Shown in pieces: positions 1 to 10,706 of a DNA stretch of 63,118 bases. Below the pieces are notes generated by a model, which did not search any database, was not told the origin of the DNA, and worked only from the letters and a program-made list of their open reading frames with translations. This DNA comes from Cladosporium sp. IMV 00045 (taxonomy: Eukaryota > Ascomycota > Dothideomycetes > Cladosporiales > Cladosporiaceae): the NCBI GenBank assembly GCA_001931905.2, contig MSJI02000403.1, forward strand, positions 1 to 63,118, given 5' to 3'. A program made the translations under genes and the position numbers. Numbering within the stretch: position 1 is the stretch's first letter; each line of letters opens with the position of its first letter.

Positions 1-1177
1 AACACATACCTGCTACTCGTGCTCGGCCTGTCTCTGCCCGATGAAAGTGCCCAGCAGCTCTCCAACCGAGCCCGCGGTGGTGAGGCCATTCCAATGGCTG
101 ACCTGCTCGACCACCTCGGAGCTCGCGAGATGCCAGCGTTCCTACCTCACACCGCAGACCTCACCCAGGCAATGGAAGTCCTAGGCGGCGGTTCACACCG
201 ACTGATCATCTGTAAGGAAGGTACATCAGAAGTTGTAGGTATCGTCAGTCAGCTCCGTCTCGTGCGCTTCTTCTGGGAAAACCACCAAAACTTCTCCGCC
301 ACCGAGGCGCTGTACGGCAGATCGTTGCAAGAGCTCAGAGTGGGCGCCAAAGTCGTCGTGTCCATTAACGGAGACCGGCCATTGAGGGACGCCCTCCTTC
401 TCATGCATACTGAAGGCATAACCAGTCTCCCTGTACTTGACAACCAGAAGAACGTAATCGGTAACATCAGCCACGTGGACGTCAAGGTAAGCTCGCCCTC
501 AAGAGTCGCCACGCTCGTTCCTCTGCCCAGTGACTTCGTTCAAATGTTGACGTGAAACTCCGCAGCTGCTCACAGACAGCTCTTCTATCCCCCTTCTCGG
601 CTCCAGCTGCATTCACTTCATCTCTATTATCCTCTCCGAACGTGGCCTCAACGACGGACAAGACTCCTACCCTGTATTCCACGTGAACCCCATCAGCACC
701 CTCGCCCACACCGTCGCAAAACTCTGTGCCACACGCTCCCACCGCATGTGGATCGTCGACTCCCCCTCTCCCGGCGGCTCCGTCCCTCCAAGCCCAGGCT
801 TCCAAGCCTCCGCTCCTCCCTTCAGCGCACAGTCTGCCACCAACACCCACACTCAACAAACCCGACCACCCACCCTCGACGACCCAGCCACACACGCCTC
901 CCCCGGCTCATCAATCTCCAGCATCGGCCCCGGCGCCGCCATCTCAGCCTCACAACTGCCGGGCCAGAACTTGAGCGGCCGTCTCACAGGCGTCGTCAGC
1001 CTAACAGACGTCCTCAATCTCTTCGCCCGCGCCAGCGGCCTGTCGCCCAAAGATCCGGAGGAGGAACGCCAGCGCCGCCGCCGCTCGAGCTCCAGCTCGC
1101 TGCGCCCTAGCATGGACAGCCTGCGCAGCAGCATAGACTTGGGCCGCAGTCCGAGTACGGGCGGTGGGAGGCGATAG
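1..1177 (+). CDS. sds23: SDS23/Moc1-like CBS-domain protein (5' truncated)
   Basis: The gene is cut by the left window edge. It reads in frame from base 1, with exons 1-486 and 566-1177 and a 79-bp phase-0 intron (gtaagc...cgcag, 487-565), giving 365 visible residues. The sequence shows CBS-type blocks: one around TEALYGRSLQEL to ITSLPVLDN and one continuing after the intron (HFISIILSERG, FPVFHVNP, HRMWIVD). It ends in a Ser/Pro-rich region and a serine-rich basic tail. This arrangement matches the fungal Sds23/Moc1 family, cytoplasmic and nuclear regulators linked to PP2A-type phosphatases, nutrient signalling and the cell cycle. The late block TGVVSLTDVLNLFARASGL is a typical CBS strand-helix. 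It is convergent with the next gene. The family call is strong; the function is inferred from the family. Confidence 0.85.
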
Positions 1178-2096
1178 AGTGTCACGTGGAGGGTCGGGGT
1201 CTTTTCTTTGATCTATATGGGGGGGCACTCATTGGACGGCAGGATGACAATGTTTCATAATCCACTCATTCGAAATGGCTTGCTAGGGAAAGCAGGCTTC
1301 AGAGGGGAAAACCATAGACGTTCGCTTTTCGCGGAACACGGACCACGATGCCCCTTGCGTGGTCACATAACGATCTTTTTCTGGTCGGCTCGCGGGTCAG
1401 TCGGACAGTCAGTTTTGTCATGAAATATGGGATAAGCGAAGGCGTTCTTTTTTTCTCTCGGGGTCGCGGTTCGGGGTTTCTGTTGCAACAAATCCATCAA
1501 TTGTTTACTTCCTTTCAATGGTTCTTTTGATTTTTTTATCAGAACTTTCAATTCTCCTCCCAAGGCCCGGTGCGGACAATCAGCGCCATTGCTAAAAGGT
1601 AGGCTCGGTTGGTAATTTTGTTCCTCCTGTCTTCAGGAGTGACTATAGAGTTCAACACCATCGGCGACCTCTCATCAATCAAGGTAGAAAGTCGAACCCT
1701 CCCTCCACCTCTCGACTCCTGCTCCATGACCTCTTGTCTCTCCCTCTCCTCGTAGACGTCTTATTGCGACTCCAAGAGAAGAAGATCATGCGTTTGCGGC
1801 GTTTGTTTCAGCACGGATGCCACGGAATGAACCAAGGGGGAAAGAAAAAAGAAAAAGGGAGGGGGAGGGCAAATGCTCGTGCCGTCGTGCGATTTCGCGT
1901 ACTGTATAGAGAAAGGAAAGCCGAGAGATTTGCAAAGTTTCCCTTTCTTTTTCGCTTGACCCCCAATTTCCTGACCCGCTGATAACAAAAAAACAAGTCC
2001 AAGAAAAGATGAGAAAGAAACGAGGTGCAAAGACAAGCCCTGAAGGCGTAGGGGAAACACAAAAAAGGCTGGTATAAGATAAGAACAAAACAAAAA
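1178..2096. other. Intergenic region between convergent genes
   Basis: This is 3' flank shared by two convergent genes. It contains a pyrimidine-rich tract near 1440-1560 and a purine-rich A/G tract near 1838-1872. I see no supportable ORF or RNA gene. Confidence 0.5.
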
Positions 2097-3239
2097 CTAA
2101 ACGCTACGCTCCGGACTCTCGCCCTCGGCCACAACGGCAGTTCCCAAACCCCTGTCCGGCGAACTGCGCACCAGCGCCTCCTGCCTCCGCGCGCGCATGA
2201 AATCCGACGCGGCGCGGATGAGGATGAACCAGCCGACGATCATGAGGACGTACGAGAGCCAGTCCGTAGTCGAGAGGGTGTGTTTGTGCTCGCCTCCTGA
2301 ACCGCCGGTGACGTGGTTCGGGTCGAAGTCGTGCGAGTTGGGGTGGTCGGGCACGCCTTCGGTGGGAACGTTGGGCGGGCCGGGCTCGGACACGCCGCCT
2401 GAGGCCGCGTATCGCATTTGGAAACCGTACTGCACCAGTGTGATGCCGAGGCCGGCGCGGGAGCCGTGTTTCGCGGCGTGGGTGGTGTGCAAGAGGTAGG
2501 TGAGCAGGAAGCCGATGAGCTGGAAGGACATGGAAATCAGGGCGTTCCAGATGAAGGAGAAGAAGGAGCCGACGAGGAGGCCATCGACGAAGACGTCGTT
2601 GGGATCTCCCGTGTGGGAGAAGGGTGATAGGACTGTCGTTTCCCAGTAGGGAGGCGTGGCGTCCGCGGCGGCTTGTTCGTAGGTGGGAGGCTTTTCTTCC
2701 ACGTCGTCGCCGGCGCGTGGTTTGGCGTTCAGGTTTGCCCAGACTCCATCGCTGGCGTTTCCGGCTCCGTAAATGCGGCCGCCTGTAGGCGCTACCGCGG
2801 GCGTGTAGATGGGTATTTGGGTTACGGTGCGTTGTGGCGAGGCGGGTCGCTGGGGAGGCTGCTGTGGTCGTGATGCCGACGCCTCGCTGCCGCTTGATGA
2901 TGAGCGTGAAGGTGTGCGATGTATCAGTCGCCGCTGATCAGCATTGTTCTCGTCGTCGCTTTCATCGTCTGAAGGCGCATCGAAGGCATCGTGTAGGTTC
3001 CGCTCCTCTTCACTGCGGTTGTGGTTGTCTGACTGCGAAGGTCGGCGGGAGCTGGCTCGAGAGCGGAAGGAAGGCGGTGGCGAGTCGGGGACAGGTGTTG
3101 GAGATTGCGCTACGGCATGACTGTGGTCGTCGTCGACGTCTTGTGCTGCGATCTGTGTGGACATGGTGTCAGTTGATCGTATGGTCAAGGGTGGCGTCAT
3201 TAGGCGGCGACTTACACGCTCGTAGCGCTGGGAGCTCAT
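2097..3239 (-). CDS. Bsd2/Ndfip-like PY-motif membrane protein
   Basis: Probably two exons, 3239-3216 and 3152-2097, giving 359 aa. The 63-bp intervening piece (3215-3153) starts GTAAGT, ends CACAG and has an ACTGAC branch site. It is a multiple of three with no stop, so it could also be read through (380 aa). The N-terminal half is acidic and Ser/Pro-rich. PPTY (about 163-166 after splicing) and PPYW are potential ligands for WW domains of Nedd4/Rsp5-type ubiquitin ligases. Three hydrophobic segments follow (around VDGLLVGSFFSFIW, LTYLLHTTHAAKHG to GITLVQYGF, and LSYVLMIVGWFILI). This is the architecture of Bsd2/Ndfip adaptors, which recruit Rsp5 to cargo such as metal transporters in Golgi and endosome membranes. 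The family call is good; the cargo is unknown. Confidence 0.82.
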   Translation of the reverse strand: MSSQRYERVSRRLMTPPLTIRSTDTMSTQIAAQDVDDDHSHAVAQSPTPVPDSPPPSFRSRASSRRPSQSDNHNRSEEERNLHDAFDAPSDDESDDENNADQRRLIHRTPSRSSSSGSEASASRPQQPPQRPASPQRTVTQIPIYTPAVAPTGGRIYGAGNASDGVWANLNAKPRAGDDVEEKPPTYEQAAADATPPYWETTVLSPFSHTGDPNDVFVDGLLVGSFFSFIWNALISMSFQLIGFLLTYLLHTTHAAKHGSRAGLGITLVQYGFQMRYAASGGVSEPGPPNVPTEGVPDHPNSHDFDPNHVTGGSGGEHKHTLSTTDWLSYVLMIVGWFILIRAASDFMRARRQEALVRSSPDRGLGTAVVAEGESPERSV

Positions 3240-6229
3240 GGCTCGGTGGATGGGGTGAGTATGGTGTAGCAGAGGGGGTGGTGGCAGCGCTGTCGTTGAC
3301 GATGATTATAGAGGCGGTGATAATGGTGGTGGTGGTTGTAGTGTGGCCTCAGGAGCGGTGTCGACGATGCTATTCACAAACAAGAGGGCAGCAGACCAGA
3401 GAGCGATGTCTCGGCGAGCCAGACTCCGCGCTTCCGCTGTCTGCGCCACATCTGGGGCAAATGAGGCAGCGAGGCAATAAAGCAAGGCTCACTCAAGGTT
3501 CATTAACGCAAACTTTATATTGATCGATGTTCATGACTACACTTCGATTGTGACAGGTTATATTCTACGATACTCGCTTTCGCAAAGGCAAAGGGGCCTG
3601 CACTCACACGCTGCGGGCTTGCTTGGCCGCTGAAACACTTCTCGCCGCCCCTCAAATGGCACAATCTCCTTCCTATGCAATGCAATGTCATTCCTCCGAC
3701 AATGGAAGTAGATCTCATAAGACCAACGCTACCAATATTGGTAATACCGTTGCATGTATGCGATAGAGCAATATCGGTTATTGTAAGCGCGAGAATGGCC
3801 GACTCAGTCGATTAAATCTGCTTGATACTCCTAACACGGTTGCGAGACGAATGTGTAAGAGCTTCGCGATGTGAACGAACCCGTCATTCACAGACTGGGG
3901 GCATCAAAGCAAGGTCTGTAACGACGAACAACTCAAGCATTAAAATCAGTAGTAAACTCAAATGATAAGCCCAGACTTCATTTCATTGCCTATCCTAGGA
4001 TTCGGCAAGCCTTTCTTCACGGTAGGATGTGACAGGAAACGGTCTTGCCCAAGCGAAAAGCCTGCCGTCGCCGTCGCATCTCCTCACGTGCGCGAACGCG
4101 ATCCAGAAGTGTGTGAACTCGAACATCCACGCGCCCATGTATCGACGGTAGCACTTATTGACCCAAAATGGACTCTGCGAAGCGTGCTAGCGTGCAGCGC
4201 AAGTACCGTGGATTCATCGACGCAGGTGAGCGGTATGCCAGCCACGCATGTGCTGTACGCCGGTTACACGGGGCGGACGCAAAACCGATCGAGTCACAGC
4301 ATCGCGCCCAAAGCATTGCAGCTAGCCCTCGGTGAGGCGTGGGCTCTGCAGGAGTAGATCCGGACGTGCGCGAGACTTGTCGCACGGCAAGAAAAGGCTC
4401 GATCCGCGGATCCCACGTTTGCTTTCTTGGGTCTGCTAGGGTTCCTCATGCGCGCATGTGCCTATCAAGAAACGGGCGCGTCCAGGCGGCGCTAGTCTGC
4501 GAGCTGAAGCGTGTGTGCGTGTGCATACGACGCTGCTGAGCCTTGTGTTCGTGGCAAGGGAGCTTTCGGATCGAGGAATTCCAGCAAATCTCAAATCGTG
4601 AGTGTCCTCTTATCTTCGTCAGAACGGAGCATTCTCCGACATTTAAATTGGAAGATGTCGTGCGACGACTTCTCTGTTCCAGTCGGATGCTATGGGGTCG
4701 ATCGGAGTGCTTGAAGCTTACAGCTTGGAATTGCGCCGTAGTTCAGAAAAGTCGCCGTTGGCCTACATGCATGCATATGCATATGCAAGCGTGGAGACAC
4801 AGTCTGCGACAGCCACGGTTGCTGCACGTTAAGATCAGGCACGGCTGCTTCCACTCGCTTGCGGGCCATGCGGCGACCTTCACCTTGACACAACGTCGTA
4901 GGAGTGAGCAATGGGTAGGGATAGTCTAGAAGCGTCGGTGAGGAGTCAGTTGGCTTCATAGCAACACCATTCGACCATGCTGGCTTACCGAACGTGCTTG
5001 TAGAGCCCTTGATCGTCACTCCCAGTTTGGGGCAATGCATGCCGAGGAGTCGGCATCATATCTCGGGCGCTGTTGGTCCGATATCCCACGTATTTCTTGC
5101 ACGCAGTGATTGTTGAAAGACTGTGATATCAGACGGAAAGAGGAGGAGCCGGGTTCCCCGCTCGCAAGGCTAGTGAGACATGCAGAGCGCTGCTTTTCTT
5201 TTTTCTTTGGCAGCCCCGTGATCAGCACTCAACAAGGACCAATAATGCTATTGCTGCAGTGTGAAGACCGACCAGCCGAAATTCTTCGTGACCGAGTTCA
5301 AGAAGCCGTGAAAAACCGTGGTATGTATATGCTCGAAAGCGCGCGACAACGATGCATCAGATGCATCAGACTCTCGTTCCGGTTGCGAGATTGTTCTCGC
5401 CGCAATCTCCTATTGAGCACCACCACCAGTTCATGGTCCATAATCAAGCAGATACAAATGTTTAGCTTACCGGAAGTCAACATTTGATCAGCTTGTGTAA
5501 GTTGCGCAACCGGATGGCGCATGCATATGTGAGTGGATTGTCCGTCCATCACTTTGGACTTTGGACACCTTGGTTGCCTGGTGTGCTGGACGCGTCGAAG
5601 GGCCACACTCCAAGCGCGGCTGTCTGGCGGTGCGGTCCATATTGCATGTGACACCGATCTCAGCACGCTCTTGCTGGGAATATGGCGAGTCGTCCGAGGT
5701 GTGGGCGCACAGAGCCCAGCGGTTCTGGTCCTGTATTGGCGGGCTGGCGGCCTAGCCAGGCTAAATAGGCGGCTGCTCGACTGGGCCTCCGCACTTGATG
5801 TGTGTATGATCCTAGTAAGGCGCTGGCGGCTGCGCGTGGTTTGTCTGCACTTAGGCGCGGTAGGGGTAGCCCATTACTTCCCCGTGCCGAAGGACATGTG
5901 GTGGCACAATGAATGCTACCGTGGCTGCCTGGAGGAAACATGACTATGAACTCCTGCTCGGAGCATGCACCTGCGAGAAGATTATTAGACGAGAGCGCAT
6001 GCTTTCTCAAGAACTGGAGGTTGGGTGCTCATGCTTGTTCCCCAGAAAGCACGGCGCGAGTGCCGGCAGTTGTTGGAATGGGTTCTAGCCTTAGGAAGCG
6101 AAACGCACCAGAACGCCACAGAAAGAGGGTCAGCTTGACCGATTGAAGCGCGAATGCAATTTGGTATTCGACTGCGAGACACTGAATAAACGAAAACTCC
6201 AGAATCAAAAACCCTAGAATGGTTTCCAG
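3240..6229. other. Gene-poor spacer (about 3 kb)
   Basis: This is the upstream flank of the Bsd2-like gene and the 3' flank of the RRM gene. Only short overlapping ORFs without recognisable domains are present. Near 4766-4790 there is a run of ATGCAT/ATATGCA palindromes, and near 5352-5371 a direct repeat of GATGCATCA. I find no tRNA-like A/B boxes and nothing else to annotate. Confidence 0.4.
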
Positions 6230-7440
6230 TCAACGCATGCTGCCATTGACGATCGTCGGCTCAAGGCTGGTCAGCGATTGTTGTGATGTAGGGAAATTGC
6301 TCGTAGAAGCCCTGGGACGAGATGATTGCGCTGTTCGACCGTTGCTCGTGGCAGCATTGTTCCTGGAGCTCGGCACCGATGCAGAAACAGCAACATGAGC
6401 CCTGTCCAGGCGAACCTTCAAACGCATCGACATCCATTTTTCATCGTTGAAGAGGTCAACCGCCCTTTTGGCCTCTTTCGTGGTAGCGTACTGGACGGTT
6501 GCATTGCCTTTGGACTTATCCGTGACAGGGTCTCTCTGCAATTGACATTTTACAATCTGACCCGCTCTGCCAAAATGTCGCAAAATGTCTTCAGGTTTGG
6601 CTTTGAAGTCAATGTTACTGACGAAGACTCCGCGAACCTCAGTTCTGATGGCTCCTTGGCCGACGTTCACAGCAGTGCCGGTCGTAGGGGAGGGCATATA
6701 GTAAGGCGCTTGTTGCTGCTGCTGCGGATATGCAGCAACCATGTACCGGCGATCTACCGGCACTGACGCGGCGATGGAGTTCCCCATGCTCAGACTTTCC
6801 ATTCGGGCCTCTAGTCCTTGTGAGGTGTACTGTTGGGGTTGGGAAGACGCGGGGTATGAATAGGTTGGTCGTGCAACGGGATATGCTGTGGTCGGTGCAT
6901 ACGAGTAAGAAGGCGACGCCGGCTGCTGAGGATGCACACTGGTGGTGGCGCGAGAAGCCTCGGTCGCTCTGAGACTGACAGGACATGAAGCAGTGCTACT
7001 GCATGTGTGCAACAGAAGCTGCGGTGGTGATGAGGTCGTGTCGAAGAGATGAACCCGAAGTTGGCGACCATTTACAAGATTGCGTTTGAGAAACTCTGGA
7101 ATCTGTATTAGGATCACAACAGGGTTCTGCGATACCAAGAACTAATGACTTACCAAACAGTTGGTGGGCTTCTTCCCAACGTTGAACTCTTGCCCATCCA
7201 GTCTCGCCGGTGCGGCCGTTCGAGAAGGCAGCCATTTCGGTCCATATCCCATGAGCCGCATGTCTACGGATCAAATCCTTGAGGTCTTGCCATGAGTAGC
7301 GGCTCGGTAGCTTGAAGTGCAACGTCAGTGGTGTTTCATGTAAGACATCAAATAAGAGGACTTACTCCCTCAATGCAGAAGTAGAACGACCCTTGGGTTG
7401 ACGTTCCGCGGAACGTGCTTGGTTGTACGGCCGAAGACAT
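6230..7440 (-). CDS. Two-RRM RNA-binding protein
   Basis: Three exons: 7440-7366, 7310-7154 and 7095-6230, with introns of 55 and 58 bp (GTAAGT donors, TTCAAG and TCCAG acceptors), giving 365 aa. The start is the first ATG in frame with RRM1. RRM1 (about 18-92) is split by both introns: RNP2-like FYFCIEGL, then GWARVQRW, then LRVHLFD. A low-complexity linker rich in Ser, Pro, Tyr and Gln includes a Q5 run. RRM2 (about 232-310) has RNP2 VFVSNI and RNP1-like KGNATVQY. The C-terminal tail is Ser/Thr-rich. Such proteins bind mRNA in the nucleus or cytoplasm; the target is not deducible. The well-conserved RRM1 joins support the splice sites. Confidence 0.82.
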
Positions 7441-8642
7441 TGGCGCAAAGCACAACTTTCCTCCCAAAGCAGAATAAAGGCAGTGAAACAACCACCCAGA
7501 GTCACGACGTTCGTATGCCCCAAAAGAAGCAAGTTGTACGGCCACGGAAGGAGACTTCTAATAGCACTTCCTTTGTGTAGCAAAACCTCCTTCGCATCGA
7601 AGGGGACCACGCGCACATATGTGGACTCCAGGTCGAGGGTCAGGATTGGCCCTTGAGCCTGCAGTAATATCCGGCAGCGCCAACCGGCCTGCCATTGCTC
7701 GATCGTATACAGTCAACCTGTTGTCACGAGTGATTGATTGCGATTAGAAGCTACGTATCGATATTCTCGAGCCGTTTGATCAGGTAGCCTACCGGTGTGT
7801 GCCAGGTTGGTGGTACATGGTGCAGCTCCAGCGACAGCATGGCCTGGCAGGAAGGCCTAGCACCCTGGTCACGCACGGGCTAATCAGTGATACAGGTGAT
7901 CTGTGGCCCAGAAGACGTTCAACGTATTTTGTCACAAAAGCCAAGCGAGAACGAATCTTTCACCCTGGTGAACCAAAGTAGAGAAGCTGGGTAGGCGGTC
8001 CTGGCTGACCGACAAATTGGGCGAAAGATCTCCGGATGATTTTTTGGAAAACCGTGGCGTAGGAGCCAGAAACATCCAAAATGGTGCGATGGCTGCTGGA
8101 TCCAGCAGTAGTCACATTGCCAGACGCTCTCATCCAATAACAACGACAATGGTCATAGTAATCTCGTCTCTCTACGAGAACCAGCGGGTGCAAGTAGTGG
8201 CGTGCTCCGTCACGTAGCTGTGCGACCCCATCGCCTGGGATGAGCTGCATTGCTGTTTGCTAGTCTGCCAGAGTATGGCCTGACCAGATGTATGCGAAGA
8301 CTGCATCGCGCATAGAGGCATGTGTGCGTATTGTCAGGCCCCTGGGCCGATGTCTCAGTGCAGCGTGCCAGGTACGTTCTTCGAACGGAACATGTCCACG
8401 GAAATAGGTGGCTCCCGCGATACGGCGAGGCATGCGATACGGTACATGTCACTGGTCGATGATGATGCAGGAGAAGGAAGGATGTTCAGCAGGGCTGCTG
8501 GCTCGGGCAGTTCACCTCACAACCCCGCGCCAACCACCGCCGACGTACCGAACTAGCTGCACCGTCAGGAACGTGGGATTAACACCCAACCACTTGTCGC
8601 ACAAGAACCCAACACAGTCCTTCATACAAGTCACTCCTCAAC
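7441..8642. other. Divergent intergenic region
   Basis: This is the shared upstream region of the RRM gene (-) and HNT1 (+), 1.2 kb long. Only short antisense ORFs without domain similarity are present. No clear TATA box or RNA gene is visible. Confidence 0.4.
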
Positions 8643-9240
8643 ATGGCCGCCGCGTGTATTTTCTGCAAGATCATCAAGGGTCAGTAGTGTCTGCATGCTG
8701 CAAGCCACCGCCCGCTGTCCCGTTGTCTGACTAGCCTTGCAGGAGAGATCCCCTCAATGAAGCTCTTTGAGAGCGAGAAGACATTCGCCTTCTTGGACAT
8801 CAGCCCGTTGAGCAAGGGCCATGCGGCATGTTCACACCCGTGATCTTCGGCACCCCTAGACACTCGGACAGCATGTACTGACAAGGCGGCTATCAGCTTG
8901 TCATTCCCAAGCACCACGGCGAGAAGCTCACGGACATCCCCGATGACTCTCTGACCGAGCTGCTTCCAGTGGCAAAGAAGATCGCTCTCGCCGCGGGTGC
9001 AGAGAACTTCAACATCCTGCAGAACAACGGCAGGATTGCCCACCAGGTCGTTGACCACGTCCACGGTATGATTCCGAGATGATATGACGTCGTGTGAGAG
9101 CTTCGCTAACCCGGCAACTTCAAGTCCACATGATCCCCAAGCCGAACGAGACGGAGGGTCTGGGTGTTGGGTGGCCCTCGCAGAGTGCGAACAAGGAGAA
9201 GCTGCAACAGCTCCTCGAGGAGATCAAGTCGAAGATGTAA
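8643..9240 (+). CDS. HNT1: HIT-family nucleotide hydrolase (Hint/Hnt1)
   Basis: Four exons: 8643-8679, 8743-8825, 8897-9065 and 9125-9240, giving 134 aa, the usual Hint size. The protein starts with the CIFCKII block, and the HIT triad HVHVHM (His94, His96, His98) spans the last intron. Hint proteins are purine nucleoside phosphoramidases that hydrolyse AMP-lysine and AMP-NH2 type bonds. Introns 1 (63 bp) and 3 (59 bp) are GT-AG. Intron 2 (8826-8896) must be a GC-AG intron: joining GCG to CTTGTC restores the invariant GHALVIPKHHG block, while the only nearby GT (8829-8830) breaks the frame. Its branch site TACTGAC is well placed. The identification is very secure. Confidence 0.93.
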
Positions 9241-10706
9241 AGCTGGCAACCATCATGGTACCATGCAGAGATGAGTGTGGCACGCTTGGCATGACCACGT
9301 GTGCTCTCCATGACCAGGCTGGTTATTGCATTCACTTGCAACGGGCGTCAAAATAGTCCCAATCAATGATTTTGAAGTCGGTCTACATATGGGTCTATTA
9401 TTCTCGGACCACTGAACATGCATATATTGTGGTGTCAATGTTCTGCGAGGAAAAACGAAGGTAGTTGGATGTAAGCTTATTTGGTAACCTTGTTTTCACG
9501 ACAAACAAAGTAGCTTCTAGCACTGATACAACAATATCTAGTGCATTAGTACACGAAATCCCACAATTTATAATTACTCGCCGGCAAATTCATAGGCTTT
9601 CTAGGTTAGAACGAACAAGGCGGATAAGGCATACTTCGATATCAATCCACCGTTCGTGGGACAAGACCTGTCTCAACAAACGATGTGGCATGCTTCGCCG
9701 TTTATGGATGTATTCCTTGCCCAACTTCGAATAGTAAAGCAATTATGCAAGTCCCAGTAAAGCGCCATAGTGGTGGATCCTATGACACAATTCTGTTTGG
9801 ATATATACATGCATCAACATGTGGCGCCCTACGCGTGCTGAGAAAGGTGGCTTGGAAGGATATTATCCTCGTCATGTGTGCTAGTCTCCCCTTCTTCAGT
9901 GTATCAAAATGGACGTGCTGCCTGTGAGATGAGTAGATTGCAAACGTGATATCCCCGAGGCATTGGTGCTGCTATCCTCGGGGTCAGTGCATTAAGATAG
10001 ACGTGTTGCCCTGAGATGGACGTTCCACGAGTGAAGTATCTCTGTAGCATTGGTGCAACTATCCTCGGCTTTAGTGTACCCAAACGGGCGTACTGCCTTT
10101 GAGATAGGTGGTTTATACAGATGATTTTCTTTTCCTTGGTCTAATTAAGACCTTCCAGACCTCTTCCACGTCCTCTTCCATTCCTCGTGAGTGAACAATC
10201 GTCTGAGCATCTACATCAATCTCAAGGAAAAGGATATATATAACTTGGTGCATAAAAATATGAAAAGGTATCTACAGAAAATGACAAAGCTCACCCATGA
10301 ACAGTGCTCTTCCCGTGCACCATCATGCACCACAGAGAAGAGGCTCGCCTTCAACCCTGGCGTTCATCCAGGCAATAGAAGCCACCCACATGAACCGGAA
10401 AAGAAAAAGAAAGAAACGGGAAACGAGGAACGCCAACGGCACCAAACTTCCTTTCATGTGAGATGAGAAAGTCGTGCCATCGTGCCAGAAAAGTCCATCA
10501 AACATCCGCGTGACCCGAAAGGAGAGCTGAAAGAAAAACAGATATGAAACATGCAAGGTGCAAGGCGCAAATTAAGAAAAGGTCAACCAAGGGGTATATG
10601 ACGAGAGGTCTAACAGAGCCAAACAAATTTTCGGGGAAAAAGGAAGCACACTCTTTGGCCTTGAGCATGATGATGCGGTGGAAAGTGCGAACAGTGGCAG
10701 TCTGGT
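9241..10706. other. Intergenic region between convergent genes, AT-rich in part
   Basis: This is the 3' flank of HNT1 and wc-1. It contains the degenerate 88-bp tandem repeat listed separately. Other ORFs are short and featureless. Confidence 0.4.
9895..10106. repeat. Degenerate tandem repeat, unit 87-88 bp
   Basis: The string TGAGAT recurs at 9925, 10012 and 10100, and CAGTG/TAGTG at 9896, 9985 and 10072. Each copy contains a GCATTGGTGC block followed by ATCCTCGG and then a GACGTG-TGCC or GGGCGTACTGCC block. Two full copies and a partial leading copy are visible, with many mismatches, so this is an old duplication. Confidence 0.6.

Noticed and set aside
683..1177. Independent small proline-rich gene in 683-1177
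   Set aside because: The reading frame continues from the CBS protein across the 487-565 intron, so it is the 3' exon of that gene.
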